DNA of 64,000 nucleotides from Agrobacterium rubi TR3 = NBRC 13261 (GTDB lineage: Bacteria; Pseudomonadota; Alphaproteobacteria; Rhizobiales; Rhizobiaceae). Positions 48,266-57,369 of the stretch are shown in pieces. The notes under the pieces are model-generated. The model ran no database searches. It had not been told where the DNA came from and worked only from the letters and a program-made list of their open reading frames with translations. Position numbers and translations under genes: made by a program. The stretch lies in the NCBI RefSeq assembly GCF_000739935.1, contig NZ_BBJU01000025.1, positions 100,119-164,118 on the forward strand, in the 5' to 3' direction. Position 1 is the stretch's first letter, and each line of letters starts with the position of its first letter.

Positions 48266-49222
48266 CTAATTTGAACCAAGCTCCCCATCCACAAACTTCA
48301 ACGCATCAATAATCGACACCTTCCAAACATCCCACACATGATCCCCGTCCGTGATCCGCAGTTCGGATTTGCGGTTGTCGGCTTGCAGGGTTTCGTGGAG
48401 GGCGACGGCGCCGCGCCATAGGGAGAAGCCGTCGTCGTCGCCGACGGTGAGGTAGGTGGCGGGGAGGTCTTGTTTTTTGACGACGTGCTGGGCGACGGTC
48501 GTGAAGATGTTTTGTTCGTTGAAGCGTCGGGCATCGAAGGGTGTGCCGAAGGAGCCGGAGAAGTGATCGCCGGTGGAGGGAAGCACGATGCCGCTGGTGA
48601 TGGTGGTGCGATCGACGCGGTGGAAGAAGGCGCTGTCCTGGATGAGTTTCAGTTCGGCGGGCGTCTTGTCAAGATCGGTCGCGGGCACGTTCTGCCAGAT
48701 CGCGCCCGAGAGGCTGGCGACGGCGGCGTAAAGGTCTTCATGGGCATAGGCCAGATGCAGCGCGCCGAAGCCGCCCATGGACAGGCCGATGATGGCGCGG
48801 CCCTGTCTGTCCTTGCGCACCGGCAGGGTCTTTTCCACATGCACCCGCAGATCGCCGGTCAGCGCCGTCTCGTAATTGCCGGGGCCGCCGACATCGGCAG
48901 AATCCACATACCAGCTGTTTTTCACACCCGGCATGACGACGACAACGGGACGGATCGTGCCTGACGCGATCATGCCATCCAGCGTCTTCTGGATATTGCC
49001 CAGATCACGCCAACTGTTCTGGTCGCCATCATGGCCATGCAGCACGTAGATCACCGGCCAGCCATTGTCCGGCGGATCGCCATCCGGGCGGTAAATATTG
49101 ACCGGCAGATCGGCGTTCAGAGCTTTGCTGTGGAAGGTGGCATCTGCGAGGGTACCGGCGATGCTGGCAGAGGCTGCAGATAGGAAGGCCATGACGGACA
49201 ATGCCAACATTACAGCGTGCAT
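48266..49222 (-). CDS. Exported esterase of the esterase D/antigen 85 family
   Basis: A 318-residue alpha/beta hydrolase. MHAVMLALSVMAFLSAASAS is a signal peptide. The nucleophile elbow is GLSMGG, preceded by the oxyanion-loop region VIYVLHGHDGDQNSW; late acidic and histidine residues (DDDGF and DGDHVWDVW) complete a plausible Ser-Asp-His triad. Family members hydrolyse acyl esters or transfer acyl groups. The substrate is unknown. I use the ATG at 49222; a GTG two codons upstream is possible. Confidence 0.85.
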   Translation of the reverse strand: MHAVMLALSVMAFLSAASASIAGTLADATFHSKALNADLPVNIYRPDGDPPDNGWPVIYVLHGHDGDQNSWRDLGNIQKTLDGMIASGTIRPVVVVMPGVKNSWYVDSADVGGPGNYETALTGDLRVHVEKTLPVRKDRQGRAIIGLSMGGFGALHLAYAHEDLYAAVASLSGAIWQNVPATDLDKTPAELKLIQDSAFFHRVDRTTITSGIVLPSTGDHFSGSFGTPFDARRFNEQNIFTTVAQHVVKKQDLPATYLTVGDDDGFSLWRGAVALHETLQADNRKSELRITDGDHVWDVWKVSIIDALKFVDGELGSN

Positions 49223-49310
49223 GCTCACCTCTACCTTTCACCTTCAGTTCGCGTCCATGCCGTTTCACCGGGAAGCCCAGACCTGAAAACAGCCACGACA
49301 AGCCGGGTAC

Positions 49311-52300
49311 TTACCGCCCCGGCCTGCCGGTCTTTCCCTTCGTGCGTCCCTTGCGTTTCTGCTCGCCGGGGTCTTCGTAAGAGCCGACGCCCACCTTGCC
49401 ACGCGCGATTGGGCGGGGGTCGTCCTTGCTTCCCGCGGCGCGCTCCGGCTGGCCTTCCAGAAGAGGCGAGAAGCGCTTGCCGTCTTCACTCTTCGGCTTT
49501 GCCGGTGTGGCTCCTTTGACCGGTTTTTCCGTGCGGCCAACGGTCATTTCATCGAGGCTGTTTTTGCGGAACAGCGGCTTGGCTGTGTCGGTACCGGGGC
49601 CCATGTCGTCGAGGCTGGGTTTGGCGAAGAGCGATTTGGAGGTGCCACCCTCGTGGTTCGAGACGGCCCCTTGGACCTCCTCACCATGAGGGCTCATTGT
49701 TGCGCCGTCTTCACCATAAAGACTACCGGCACCACGGTCCTCATCCTGAGGCGCGGAGCCCGAAGAGCGGAGCCTCGAAGGATCCTTCTTTGTGCCCTTC
49801 TTGCCGCCACTCTCCAGCGACTTCGCCTCTTCCTTGGCGATGGGGTCGTCCATGGCGGCGAGTTCGGCGGCTTTGAGGCGTTTGATTTCGTCGCGCAGTC
49901 GGGCGGCTTTTTCGAAGTCGAGGTCGGCGGCGGCGTCGCGCATGGATTTTTCCAGCGCGTTGAGGTGGGCCTGCAGATTGTTGCCGACCATGTGGCCGCC
50001 ATCGGCAAAGCCCTTGCCGGATGCGCCGGAGATATCGGCACGGACGTGGTCGCGCTCGTAAACGCTGTCGAGAATATCTGAAATGCGGGCCTTGACGGAC
50101 TCAGGCGTGATGCCGTGTTCGGTGTTGTAGGCCACCTGCTTTTCGCGGCGGCGGCTGGTTTCTTCCATCGCCCGCTTCATGGAGCCGGTGATGTTATCCG
50201 CATAAAGAATGACCTTGCCATCGACGTTTCGCGCAGCACGACCGATGGTCTGGATGAGCGAGGTTTCAGAACGCAGAAAACCTTCCTTGTCGGCATCGAG
50301 AATGGCAACGAAGCCGCATTCGGGAATGTCGAGGCCTTCGCGCAGCAGGTTGATGCCGACAAGCACGTCGAACGCGCCCAGGCGCAGGTCACGGATGATT
50401 TCGATGCGTTCCAGCGTGTCGATGTCCGAGTGCATGTAGCGCACGCGCACGCCCTGTTCATGCAGATATTCGGTGAGGTCTTCGGCCATGCGTTTCGTTA
50501 GCACGGTGACGAGGGTGCGGTATCCCTTGGCCGCGGTTTCGCGGATTTCGCCGAGCACGTCATCCACCTGACTGCGGGCCGAGCGGATTTCGACCGGCGG
50601 ATCAATGAGGCCCGTGGGGCGGATGACCTGTTCGGCAAAGACGCCGCCGGACTGTTCCATTTCCCAATTGCCGGGGGTGGCCGAAACGGCGACCGTCGGT
50701 GGGCGCATGGCGTCCCACTCCTCGAAGCGCAGCGGGCGGTTGTCCATGCAGGACGGCAGGCGGAAGCCATATTCGGCCAGCGTCGCCTTGCGCCTGAAGT
50801 CGCCCCGGTACATGCCGCCGATCTGGCTGACGGAGACGTGGCTCTCATCGATGAACAGAAGGGCGTTGTCGGGGATGTATTCGAACAAAGTCGGCGGCGG
50901 TTCGCCGGGATTGCGGCCGGTGAGATAGCGCGAATAGTTCTCGATACCAGCGCAGGAGCCGGTGGCCTCCAGCATTTCGATGTCGTAGCGGGTGCGCTGT
51001 TCCAGCCGCTGCGCTTCCAGCAGGCGTCCGGCCTTTTCCAGCTCGGCAAGGCGGCCTTTCAGCTCTTCCTTGATGGAGCGAATGGCGCCGTTCAGCGTGG
51101 GGCGTGGCGTGACATAGTGCGAGTTCGCGTAAATCTTGACCGATTGCAGATCGCCGGTCTTCTGGCCGGTGAGCGGATCGAATTCAGTGATGCTATCGAT
51201 CTCATCGCCGAACATGGAGATGCGCCACGCGGCATCTTCCAAGTGGGCGGGGAAGATTTCGATGGTATCGCCACGCACGCGAAACGAGCCGCGCTGGAAA
51301 TCCATATCGCGGCGTTTATATTGCTGGGCCACGAGATCGGCCAGCAACTGCCGCTGGTCCAGCCTGTCACCAATCGCCATCTGGAAGGTCATGGCGGTAT
51401 AGGTTTCCACCGAGCCGATACCGTAGATGCAGGACACCGAGGCGACGATGATGCAATCATCCCGCTCCAGCAGCGAGCGGGTGGCGGAGTGGCGCATGCG
51501 GTCGATCTGTTCGTTGATCGAAGATTCTTTTTCGATGAAGGTATCCGAGCGCGGCACATAGGCTTCCGGCTGGTAATAATCGTAGTAGGAGACGAAATAT
51601 TCCACCGCATTGTCGGGGAAGAAGTTCTTGAATTCCGAATAGAGCTGCGCCGCCAGCGTCTTGTTGGGCGCGAGAATGACGGCGGGGCGCTGGGTGGCCT
51701 CGATGACTTTGGCCATGGTGAAGGTCTTGCCGGAGCCGGTAACGCCGAGCAGCACCTGGGAGCGCTCGCCGGAATTGATGCCCTCGACAAGATCGGCAAT
51801 CGCCGTGGGCTGATCGCCCGCCGGTTCGAAATCCGACTGCATGCGGATGGTGATGCCGCCTTCGGATTTGGCCGGACGGGCAGGGCGGTGCGGCGTCCAC
51901 ATCTTGCCGTCCTTGAACAGCGGATTGCCGCTTTCAATCAGGGCAGACAAGGCTTCCACAGTGGCAGTGACCGCGCCGGTGGCGAGGTTTTCGGCGTCCT
52001 CAAGGCTAACATCCATGCCCGCGACAGGGTTCAAGCCAGCGGCGGCACGGGTTTTCGGATCGTTGGAAGCCCCAATGGACACGCCGCGCGATGTCTTCTG
52101 CGCGGTGGCCTTCTTGTTGACGCTCCCGCCGCTCTTGGCCTTCTCGGCCTCATCGATCGCCTGTTTGCGTGCCTCGATCTCGATCTTCTTGCGGTGCTTG
52201 CCCGCTTTCGACGCGACCTCACGCTGGGTCTCGACAGAAGACGCCTCGGCGTCTGCCTCCAACTGCTTCACCCAATCGGAAACGCTGCCGGACAGCGGCG

Positions 52301-52385
52301 CGCCTTCGAACGGTGCCTGCGGCATTTCTGCGAAGCCATCGGAGCGGGAGGTCTTATCGGGAGATTTTTTGGGTGATCTGGCCAT
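49311..52385 (-). CDS. uvrB: UvrABC excinuclease subunit B, with long N- and C-terminal extensions
   Basis: Damage-verifying helicase-like subunit of nucleotide excision repair. From the ATG at 52385 it is 1024 residues, against about 670 in most bacteria. The first ~180 residues are a charged, low-complexity extension; the standard protein begins near [19 protein letters not shown], with Walker A GVTGSGKT at 214-221, the beta-hairpin [28 protein letters not shown], and the UVR motif ([20 protein letters not shown], about 805-845) that contacts UvrC. A C-terminal tail of ~180 residues is charged and repetitive and contains two palindromic repeat units in frame (see 49648 and 49737). The frame upstream of 52385 is not supported. 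Confidence 0.94.
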   Translation of the reverse strand: MARSPKKSPDKTSRSDGFAEMPQAPFEGAPLSGSVSDWVKQLEADAEASSVETQREVASKAGKHRKKIEIEARKQAIDEAEKAKSGGSVNKKATAQKTSRGVSIGASNDPKTRAAAGLNPVAGMDVSLEDAENLATGAVTATVEALSALIESGNPLFKDGKMWTPHRPARPAKSEGGITIRMQSDFEPAGDQPTAIADLVEGINSGERSQVLLGVTGSGKTFTMAKVIEATQRPAVILAPNKTLAAQLYSEFKNFFPDNAVEYFVSYYDYYQPEAYVPRSDTFIEKESSINEQIDRMRHSATRSLLERDDCIIVASVSCIYGIGSVETYTAMTFQMAIGDRLDQRQLLADLVAQQYKRRDMDFQRGSFRVRGDTIEIFPAHLEDAAWRISMFGDEIDSITEFDPLTGQKTGDLQSVKIYANSHYVTPRPTLNGAIRSIKEELKGRLAELEKAGRLLEAQRLEQRTRYDIEMLEATGSCAGIENYSRYLTGRNPGEPPPTLFEYIPDNALLFIDESHVSVSQIGGMYRGDFRRKATLAEYGFRLPSCMDNRPLRFEEWDAMRPPTVAVSATPGNWEMEQSGGVFAEQVIRPTGLIDPPVEIRSARSQVDDVLGEIRETAAKGYRTLVTVLTKRMAEDLTEYLHEQGVRVRYMHSDIDTLERIEIIRDLRLGAFDVLVGINLLREGLDIPECGFVAILDADKEGFLRSETSLIQTIGRAARNVDGKVILYADNITGSMKRAMEETSRRREKQVAYNTEHGITPESVKARISDILDSVYERDHVRADISGASGKGFADGGHMVGNNLQAHLNALEKSMRDAAADLDFEKAARLRDEIKRLKAAELAAMDDPIAKEEAKSLESGGKKGTKKDPSRLRSSGSAPQDEDRGAGSLYGEDGATMSPHGEEVQGAVSNHEGGTSKSLFAKPSLDDMGPGTDTAKPLFRKNSLDEMTVGRTEKPVKGATPAKPKSEDGKRFSPLLEGQPERAAGSKDDPRPIARGKVGVGSYEDPGEQKRKGRTKGKTGRPGR
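49648..49692. repeat. Palindromic repeat unit inside uvrB (unit 2)
   Basis: CCCTCGTGGT and ACCATGAGGG form an imperfect palindrome (nine of ten) around an inner C+G-rich segment. This is the pattern of dispersed intergenic palindromes in Agrobacterium and relatives, here lying within the UvrB coding frame (about residues 898-913). Confidence 0.65.
49737..49785. repeat. Palindromic repeat unit inside uvrB (unit 1)
   Basis: CCTCATCCTGAGGCGCGGAG runs into GAGCGGAGCCTCGAAGGATC. GAGGC/GCCTC arms enclose a GAGCC-like core, the form of a dispersed intergenic rhizobial palindrome. It is translated as [12 protein letters not shown] in the UvrB tail (about residues 867-883). Confidence 0.65.
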
Positions 52386-52635
52386 GGTCGGAATATGGAG
52401 AGAGTCCGATTGAAAGGAAAGGGGCGGGGTCGAAAAAATGAGTACAAACAGGAAACGTTGGACGTTCGGGAACCTGTTGCGAAGTTTTGCGTTCTTCACG
52501 CGCTCTCACAATCTGGTGAAGCGCGCGTCAAAAATCCTGTTCCCGTTTGCTGCGTCCTGCGCTAAGCAATACGCCGCAAGCCGGAACTGGTTCCCCCTTG
52601 CAGTCAGTTTTCCCTCCCAATTTCAAAGGTCTGTC

Positions 52636-52989
52636 ATGCCTTTTTCCATAACCCCTGCGCACATCTGGCCGGTTATTATGTTGATTGCCTCGAATGTCTT
52701 CATGACCTTCGCATGGTATGGACATCTCAAGCACAAGGGCAGCGTGCTGTTCTTCGCGATCATGACGAGTTGGGGGATCGCTTTCTTCGAATACTGCCTT
52801 GCTGTTCCAGCCAACCGCATGGGCTCCGAGGTTTACTCCACCGCGCAGTTGAAGACGATGCAGGAAGTCATTACGCTGACGGTCTTCGCGCTGTTCTCGG
52901 TGTTTTGGCTGAAGGAAAGCCTGACGATCAACCACGTGATCGGCTTCGCCCTGATCGCATTCGGCGCGTCGTTCCTGTTCAAGTCTTGA
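52636..52989 (+). CDS. DMT-type small membrane protein (DUF486)
   Basis: A 117-residue protein with four hydrophobic segments, matching DUF486: HIWPVIMLIASNVFMTFAWY, SWGIAFFEYCLAVPANR and TLTVFALFSVFWLKE. It belongs to the drug/metabolite transporter superfamily, and may work as a dimer. The substrate is unknown. The ATG at 52636 has AAAGG six bases upstream; the longer frame from 52438 lacks hydrophobic or conserved residues. A GNAT gene follows three bases later. Confidence 0.87.
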   Translation: MPFSITPAHIWPVIMLIASNVFMTFAWYGHLKHKGSVLFFAIMTSWGIAFFEYCLAVPANRMGSEVYSTAQLKTMQEVITLTVFALFSVFWLKESLTINHVIGFALIAFGASFLFKS

Positions 52990-52992
52990 TCC

Positions 52993-53463
52993 ATGTTGAA
53001 AATCCGGACGGCGACACTGGAAGACGCCGCGGCGATGACCGCGGTGCAGAACGAGATATTCGCGGCCGGTCTGCGCAAGACGCCGCGGGATATAGAGACA
53101 ATCCTTAAAGTCTATCTCCAGCGCGAAGACAGCATCGAATGCACAGTCGCCGAAAACGCTGAAGGCCGAATTCTCGGCTTTCAGTCTCTGACCCACGCCA
53201 GACCCGGCAATCCTTACGGCGTCGCGGAAGGTTGGGGCATCATCGGCACTCATGTCAGCCCGGCTGCTGCCCGCCAGGGCGTCGGTTCAGCATTGTTTCG
53301 TGCGACCTTGGCGGCTGCCAAAGCTGCCGGGCTAGAGAACATCGATGCGAGCATCGGCGCGGATAATCTGCTGGGCCAAGCTTACTATGAGGCGATGGGC
53401 TTTCGGACGTATCGGACGCCGGAGGGTCTAGTGTGTAAGGTTTATAGGGTCGATCAGATTTAA
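52993..53463 (+). CDS. GNAT family N-acetyltransferase
   Basis: A 156-residue protein with the GNAT fold. The acetyl-CoA pyrophosphate loop is AARQGVGSALFRATLAAA, followed by ENIDASIGADNLLGQAYYEA and MGFRTYRTPEG. Catalysed acetylation could target a small amine or protein; neither is indicated by context. It is likely translated with the DUF486 gene upstream, and its end overlaps the convergent membrane-protein gene by four bases. Confidence 0.87.
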   Translation: MLKIRTATLEDAAAMTAVQNEIFAAGLRKTPRDIETILKVYLQREDSIECTVAENAEGRILGFQSLTHARPGNPYGVAEGWGIIGTHVSPAAARQGVGSALFRATLAAAKAAGLENIDASIGADNLLGQAYYEAMGFRTYRTPEGLVCKVYRVDQI

Positions 53464-53975
53464 GGTAGTAAGATCAGGGCAGCTATCATCGCCAAGGGAA
53501 GCACGTGGACTCGGCTGACAATTGGGCCATGGGTGCTGATTGTCAAAAGCTTTGCGAGCATATGATGCGGTAGGTAAAGGGCCAGATAGTAAGCCGATAT
53601 CGTGAGCAACACGGTTACACCTTCGACGAGCCTATGGCCCTCCATCTCAGGCCGCATCATTGCGATGACAGTGCCAAGGACGAGCAAAATCGAGACGACC
53701 GAGGGCAAGATTAAACTGCTCTTCTTTACCACGGCTCTTTCCGAGGGTGGTGTGTGATAGTGGCGTGTGGCTTCGACCGCGTAAAACCCGACAACGGGAG
53801 TGACGACGACAGAGAATATCCGGGCGATCTTGTTCCACGTCGCATCGTCAGATTTCCAAGTCTCCATTGAAAATTTTACGATCCAGAAGATGTGGGCAGC
53901 GAGTAAGATGTGGAGCGTCCACATGCCAATAAGCATCAAAATCAAGACGCCGCCTATGCCAGCTCCTAAGAACAA
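53460..53975 (-). CDS. Small integral membrane protein of unknown function
   Basis: A 171-residue protein with about four hydrophobic segments: GAGIGGVLILMLIGMWTLHI, ARIFSVVVTPVVGFYA, LILPSVVSILLVLGTVIAMM and SAYYLALYLPHHML. I use the unusual TTG start at 53975, because AAGGAG lies six bases before it and the first in-frame ATG would cut into the first helix. I do not recognise the family. It is divergent from the broken DUF1963 gene. Confidence 0.65.
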   Translation of the reverse strand: MFLGAGIGGVLILMLIGMWTLHILLAAHIFWIVKFSMETWKSDDATWNKIARIFSVVVTPVVGFYAVEATRHYHTPPSERAVVKKSSLILPSVVSILLVLGTVIAMMRPEMEGHRLVEGVTVLLTISAYYLALYLPHHMLAKLLTISTHGPIVSRVHVLPLAMIAALILLP

Positions 53976-54075
53976 GCCAATCTCCTTCTTGAAACAACTT
54001 TACCGACAGCTCTTATCGAACTAGGTTTCCATTGACGTTTCAACAGCTTTGATATGTGTTTTTTGAGGGAGAACA

Positions 54076-55245
54076 ATGAGGTTTGGACTCATCTTGCTGA
54101 GTGCCATTGCGACTGCTCTCCCAATTAATGGAAGTTTCGCCAAAACGATGGAAACGATCCAGCTTCCGCAATCACGCGACGACCTTGCCAGTCGATTGAA
54201 GCAGGCAGGGATTTCTGCCACTGGCACCAAAAGCATCTTGACGCTGGCGAGAGACGCGCGGGTTCTGGATACGACATCAGAAGATGAGGGCCGAATTGCG
54301 ATGGTGCGAGCAAATTCGGTGGGCGGCCCGACTTGCCGGACACTATGCCATGGCCGGTGCGACCTGCGTATGAAGACGGTGCGGAGATGGCAGGTGAGCT
54401 GGAAACAGAGGCTGCTAATCTTTATGCCGATGCCGGTATGGTGCCGCCATGGATGGGTAAAGAGGGGCAAGCGTTTCTCGACGCGCGGAAGAAATTCAAT
54501 GCGGAGGTGAATGCACGGACCTTGGCACTCTTCAAGGAAGCAGACGTTGATCTGAAAGGGACCGATCTAAACAGGATATTTCATCGCGCAGATCGATCTT
54601 GAAGTCATGGCGCAGAAGCCGGGGTTTGATTCCGATCTGCCGGGACAAGGCAGGTTGTTGTTTTTCTACGACCTGCCGCAGATACCGGCGGGCTTTAAGC
54701 CACAGTCTCGGGCCGGATGGCAGATCATTTACGATGAAACGCAGCGCGAAAAGCTCAAACGGGTCGATATTCCATCCGCGCTGATCGATTTCCCGGCCAT
54801 AGCGGCTCTTCGTCCCATGTCCGTGACGAGCCGGGCGATCGTCAGCACCATTCCGATTGCCAGTACCTAATGGGACGTTCTGCAACCGGCAACAGGTCAT
54901 GACGAACAAACCTATCATGAGTGGCTTTATTCTCTGGGGTGGCCGACCGAGGATGGTGGCGGTAATCATCAACTTGGCGGCTGGCCGCGCGCCATTCAAT
55001 CCAGCATGCAATCCCAAGGCCAACTGGCGTCGAATGGTATCTATGCCGGAACGTCCGACGCTTACGCGAGCGATGCCGCCAAGGCCCTCCTCAAACACGC
55101 AGGCGACTGGCAACTGGTTCTTCAAATTGGAAGCGATAAAGCCGCAGGAAACGAGTTGCCCGGAGCCATCTATGTGCTGATGAAAAAGGACGATCTGAAA
55201 CACCGTCGCTTCGAGAAGGCATGGGTCGTCTACGAACAGGATTGA
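54076..55245 (+). pseudogene. Broken DUF1963 (YwqG-like) gene, originally exported
   Basis: Four pieces in changing frames make one protein. Piece 1 (54076 to ~54305) carries a signal peptide (MRFGLILLSAIATALPINGS). A shift near 54300 moves to the frame with SKFGGRPDLPDTMPWP, typical of DUF1963. A second shift near 54575 restores the first frame at FIAQIDLEVMAQKPG, which continues to an in-frame TAA at 54868. After it the same frame reads on as LYSLGWPTEDGGGNHQLGGW to 55245, again typical of the family. Two frameshifts and one nonsense codon mean that no full protein can be made. Sequencing error could explain a shift, but not easily all three. Confidence 0.82.
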
Positions 55246-55295
55246 GCATTACATCGCATGGTTGGAATGGCCGGGATCGCTCCCGGCTTCCGTTT

Positions 55296-56714
55296 TCAAA
55301 CTGCTCTCTGCTTACTCACTTTTTGCGCCGCCAGATCAAGCACCAGCATCACCAGCAAACTCACGCCCACCAACGGAAAGATCACGCCGCCAATGGCAAG
55401 CAGTGCGATCAGTGCGCGCAGCACGCGTTTTTCCTGTGGCAGTGGCGGTACGCCCATCGAACCCTTCGGGCGGCGTTTCCACCACATGATGCCGCCGGAG
55501 ACGGCGAGGAGGACGATGCCGAGACAGGCGAGGGCGAGGATGATCTGGTTGGCCAAGCCATATTGCTGGCCCATATGGACGTTGATGCCCCATTCCAGAC
55601 CTTTGCCAAGTGGGCCGTAATCGGCATAGCTCATATCGATCAGCGGTTCGCCGCTATATTGATCGAGATGGACGACGCGCTGTTTCGAGAGATCGTCCGG
55701 GTAGACGGAGCCGCTATAGACGCCGGTGGGCGTGGTGGGCAGGGCGATGGTGTAGCCGGGCTGGAGGCCGAGTTCATTGAAGCGTGCGACGGCCTTGTCG
55801 ATGCCGATCGGTGGCATGGACGGTTGGTCGTCCATCGGTGCCATATCGTTCGCCATGTCCATATGCTGGCCGTGGTCATGGGTGCTGGATTCTGGAATTT
55901 GCGCCTGTTCAAGCGACCATGACGTTTTGGCCACGTCGTTCAGATGCTGCCCGGACATGGGCACATCGGTACGCACACCCGCCGGATATCCCAAATTGCT
56001 GCCATTGGCCCATTCATTGACCTTGGCGCCCCACACGCCGGACCATGGCATGCCGGTGATGGCGAGGAAGACAATGAAGACCCCGACGAAGATGCCCGTC
56101 ACGGCATGTGTGTCGCGCCAGAAGACGCGCTTTTTCGGCGTGCCGCGCACGGTGATGACGCCGCCGGTCTGCCTGCGGGGCCACCAGAGATAAATGCCCG
56201 TCGCCACGAGAAGGATGGACCAGCCAGCCGCGATCTCGATGAAGTAGCGGGCGAAGGTACCAAAATATTTGAGGCTGTGGATATAACGGATGGTCCACAT
56301 GACGGTGCCGCGATCCGGCAGCGAGCCGAGTGTCTGGCCCGTATAGGTATTGACGTAGACAGCCCGTTTCCCCTCTGAAGTATTGACGGTGATTTCCGTT
56401 GATGCGCGAGGATCGGAGGGCGTTGTGTATTTCACCGCGGTTCCCGGAACCGAGGCCAGTGCCGACGCAATGACGGCAGACGGTTTTGCCGGGCTTACGT
56501 TTTGCACCGCTTCGATGCGCTTCAGATCGGCATGGATGACGTTGTCGATCTCATCCTTGAACAGATAAAGCCCGCCGGTGATGGCGAGAGATATCAGGAA
56601 GGGCAAAACGAACAGGCCAGCGTAAAAATGCCAGCGCCAGACGGCACGGTAGAGGTCGATGGAAGAGGATTGCGCAGTTGCGCGCTCCACTTGGTAAGAG
56701 GTTGTCACGGACAT
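55296..56714 (-). CDS. PepSY-associated transmembrane protein with His/Met-rich loop
   Basis: A 472-residue inner-membrane protein. YRAVWRWHFYAGLFVLPFLI, GWSILLVATGIYLWWPRR, WRDTHAVTGIFVGVFIVFLAITG and LGIVLLAVSGGIMWWKRRP are the four or more PepSY-family helices, in which conserved histidines may bind heme or metal. A periplasmic loop (about residues 276-303) reads STHDHGQHMDMANDMAPMDD, a likely copper- or other metal-binding segment. The ATG at 56714 has GGAGAC seven bases upstream. It lies downstream of a DUF2946 gene, a partner often seen in metal uptake or export loci, and is likely one operon with it. Confidence 0.86.
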   Translation of the reverse strand: MSVTTSYQVERATAQSSSIDLYRAVWRWHFYAGLFVLPFLISLAITGGLYLFKDEIDNVIHADLKRIEAVQNVSPAKPSAVIASALASVPGTAVKYTTPSDPRASTEITVNTSEGKRAVYVNTYTGQTLGSLPDRGTVMWTIRYIHSLKYFGTFARYFIEIAAGWSILLVATGIYLWWPRRQTGGVITVRGTPKKRVFWRDTHAVTGIFVGVFIVFLAITGMPWSGVWGAKVNEWANGSNLGYPAGVRTDVPMSGQHLNDVAKTSWSLEQAQIPESSTHDHGQHMDMANDMAPMDDQPSMPPIGIDKAVARFNELGLQPGYTIALPTTPTGVYSGSVYPDDLSKQRVVHLDQYSGEPLIDMSYADYGPLGKGLEWGINVHMGQQYGLANQIILALACLGIVLLAVSGGIMWWKRRPKGSMGVPPLPQEKRVLRALIALLAIGGVIFPLVGVSLLVMLVLDLAAQKVSKQRAV

Positions 56715-56798
56715 GAGATGTCTCCGCAAGACGATGAGATGGCTGGCTGAAGCGGGCGCACGGCATAGCGGTGCGTGTCTCAAGCCGGTTTGGTAATC

Positions 56799-57203
56799 TC
56801 AGGACTGCGGAACGAGAGGAGGCGCGCGCGGCTGCGATTCGCGATTGGGCGGCGCAGGCGGCAGATGCGCAGCGTGGTGAAGAAATGCGACGTCCACCTT
56901 CGGGACGATGCCGGCTGTGATTTCCGTGGGCGTGACCAGCAGCGCGACGGCAGAAGCGGAGGCCAGACGGCAAAGCGTGCCGCAGCAATTGTCGGCGAGC
57001 TTGGTGCCGGTGTCCTGTTTGCCGGTTGCGCCCGCAGGCGTGTGGCTGGAACAGATGACCTCATCCGCCGAAAGCGCCATCGCAGCCATGCTGCCATTGG
57101 CAACACCGTTCGCAAGCCCTTGCAGCAAAAACAGCAAAAGCGCCAGCATGGCGACAGCGCCAGCCGAACTGCGGTCCTGCATGATTTTGCGAACGAACTT
57201 CAT
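56799..57203 (-). CDS. DUF2946 family protein
   Basis: A 134-residue exported or membrane-attached protein: MKFVRKIMQDRSSAGAVAML starts a signal-anchor, and LADNCCGTLCRLASASA contains the cysteine group usual for DUF2946, with other Cys and His residues nearby (ICSSHTP, FLHHAAHLPP). The C-terminus is Pro-rich. No biochemical role is established; members often sit next to copper-linked or PepSY genes. The ATG at 57203 is used, a GTG at 57221 being the alternative. It is divergent from the DUF1800 gene, 166 bases apart. Confidence 0.8.
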   Translation of the reverse strand: MKFVRKIMQDRSSAGAVAMLALLLFLLQGLANGVANGSMAAMALSADEVICSSHTPAGATGKQDTGTKLADNCCGTLCRLASASAVALLVTPTEITAGIVPKVDVAFLHHAAHLPPAPPNRESQPRAPPLVPQS

Positions 57204-57369
57204 GGCACAATTCACTGCCACAGTTCTTTTGCGATGTCACCGCGGCATTCTGTGCATGCCGATGAATTACAAATTGTCCATGTCGGAAAAACACCATTCT
57301 TTTGCAGCTTTTTTGCCGGAATTGGGGAGGATTTTTCGTGCCATCTTATTGTTGGCTGGAGTGGCTGAA

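Noticed and set aside
47150..49222. A type I restriction-modification locus
   Set aside because: Only the HsdR-N-like protein is present; no HsdM, HsdS or translocase domain in the neighbourhood.
50838..52376. A 512-residue frame antisense to uvrB
   Set aside because: Shadow of uvrB, low-complexity and without start signals.
54076..55245. Programmed frameshifting in the DUF1963 gene
   Set aside because: No slippery heptamer was seen at either shift and an additional in-frame stop would still block translation.
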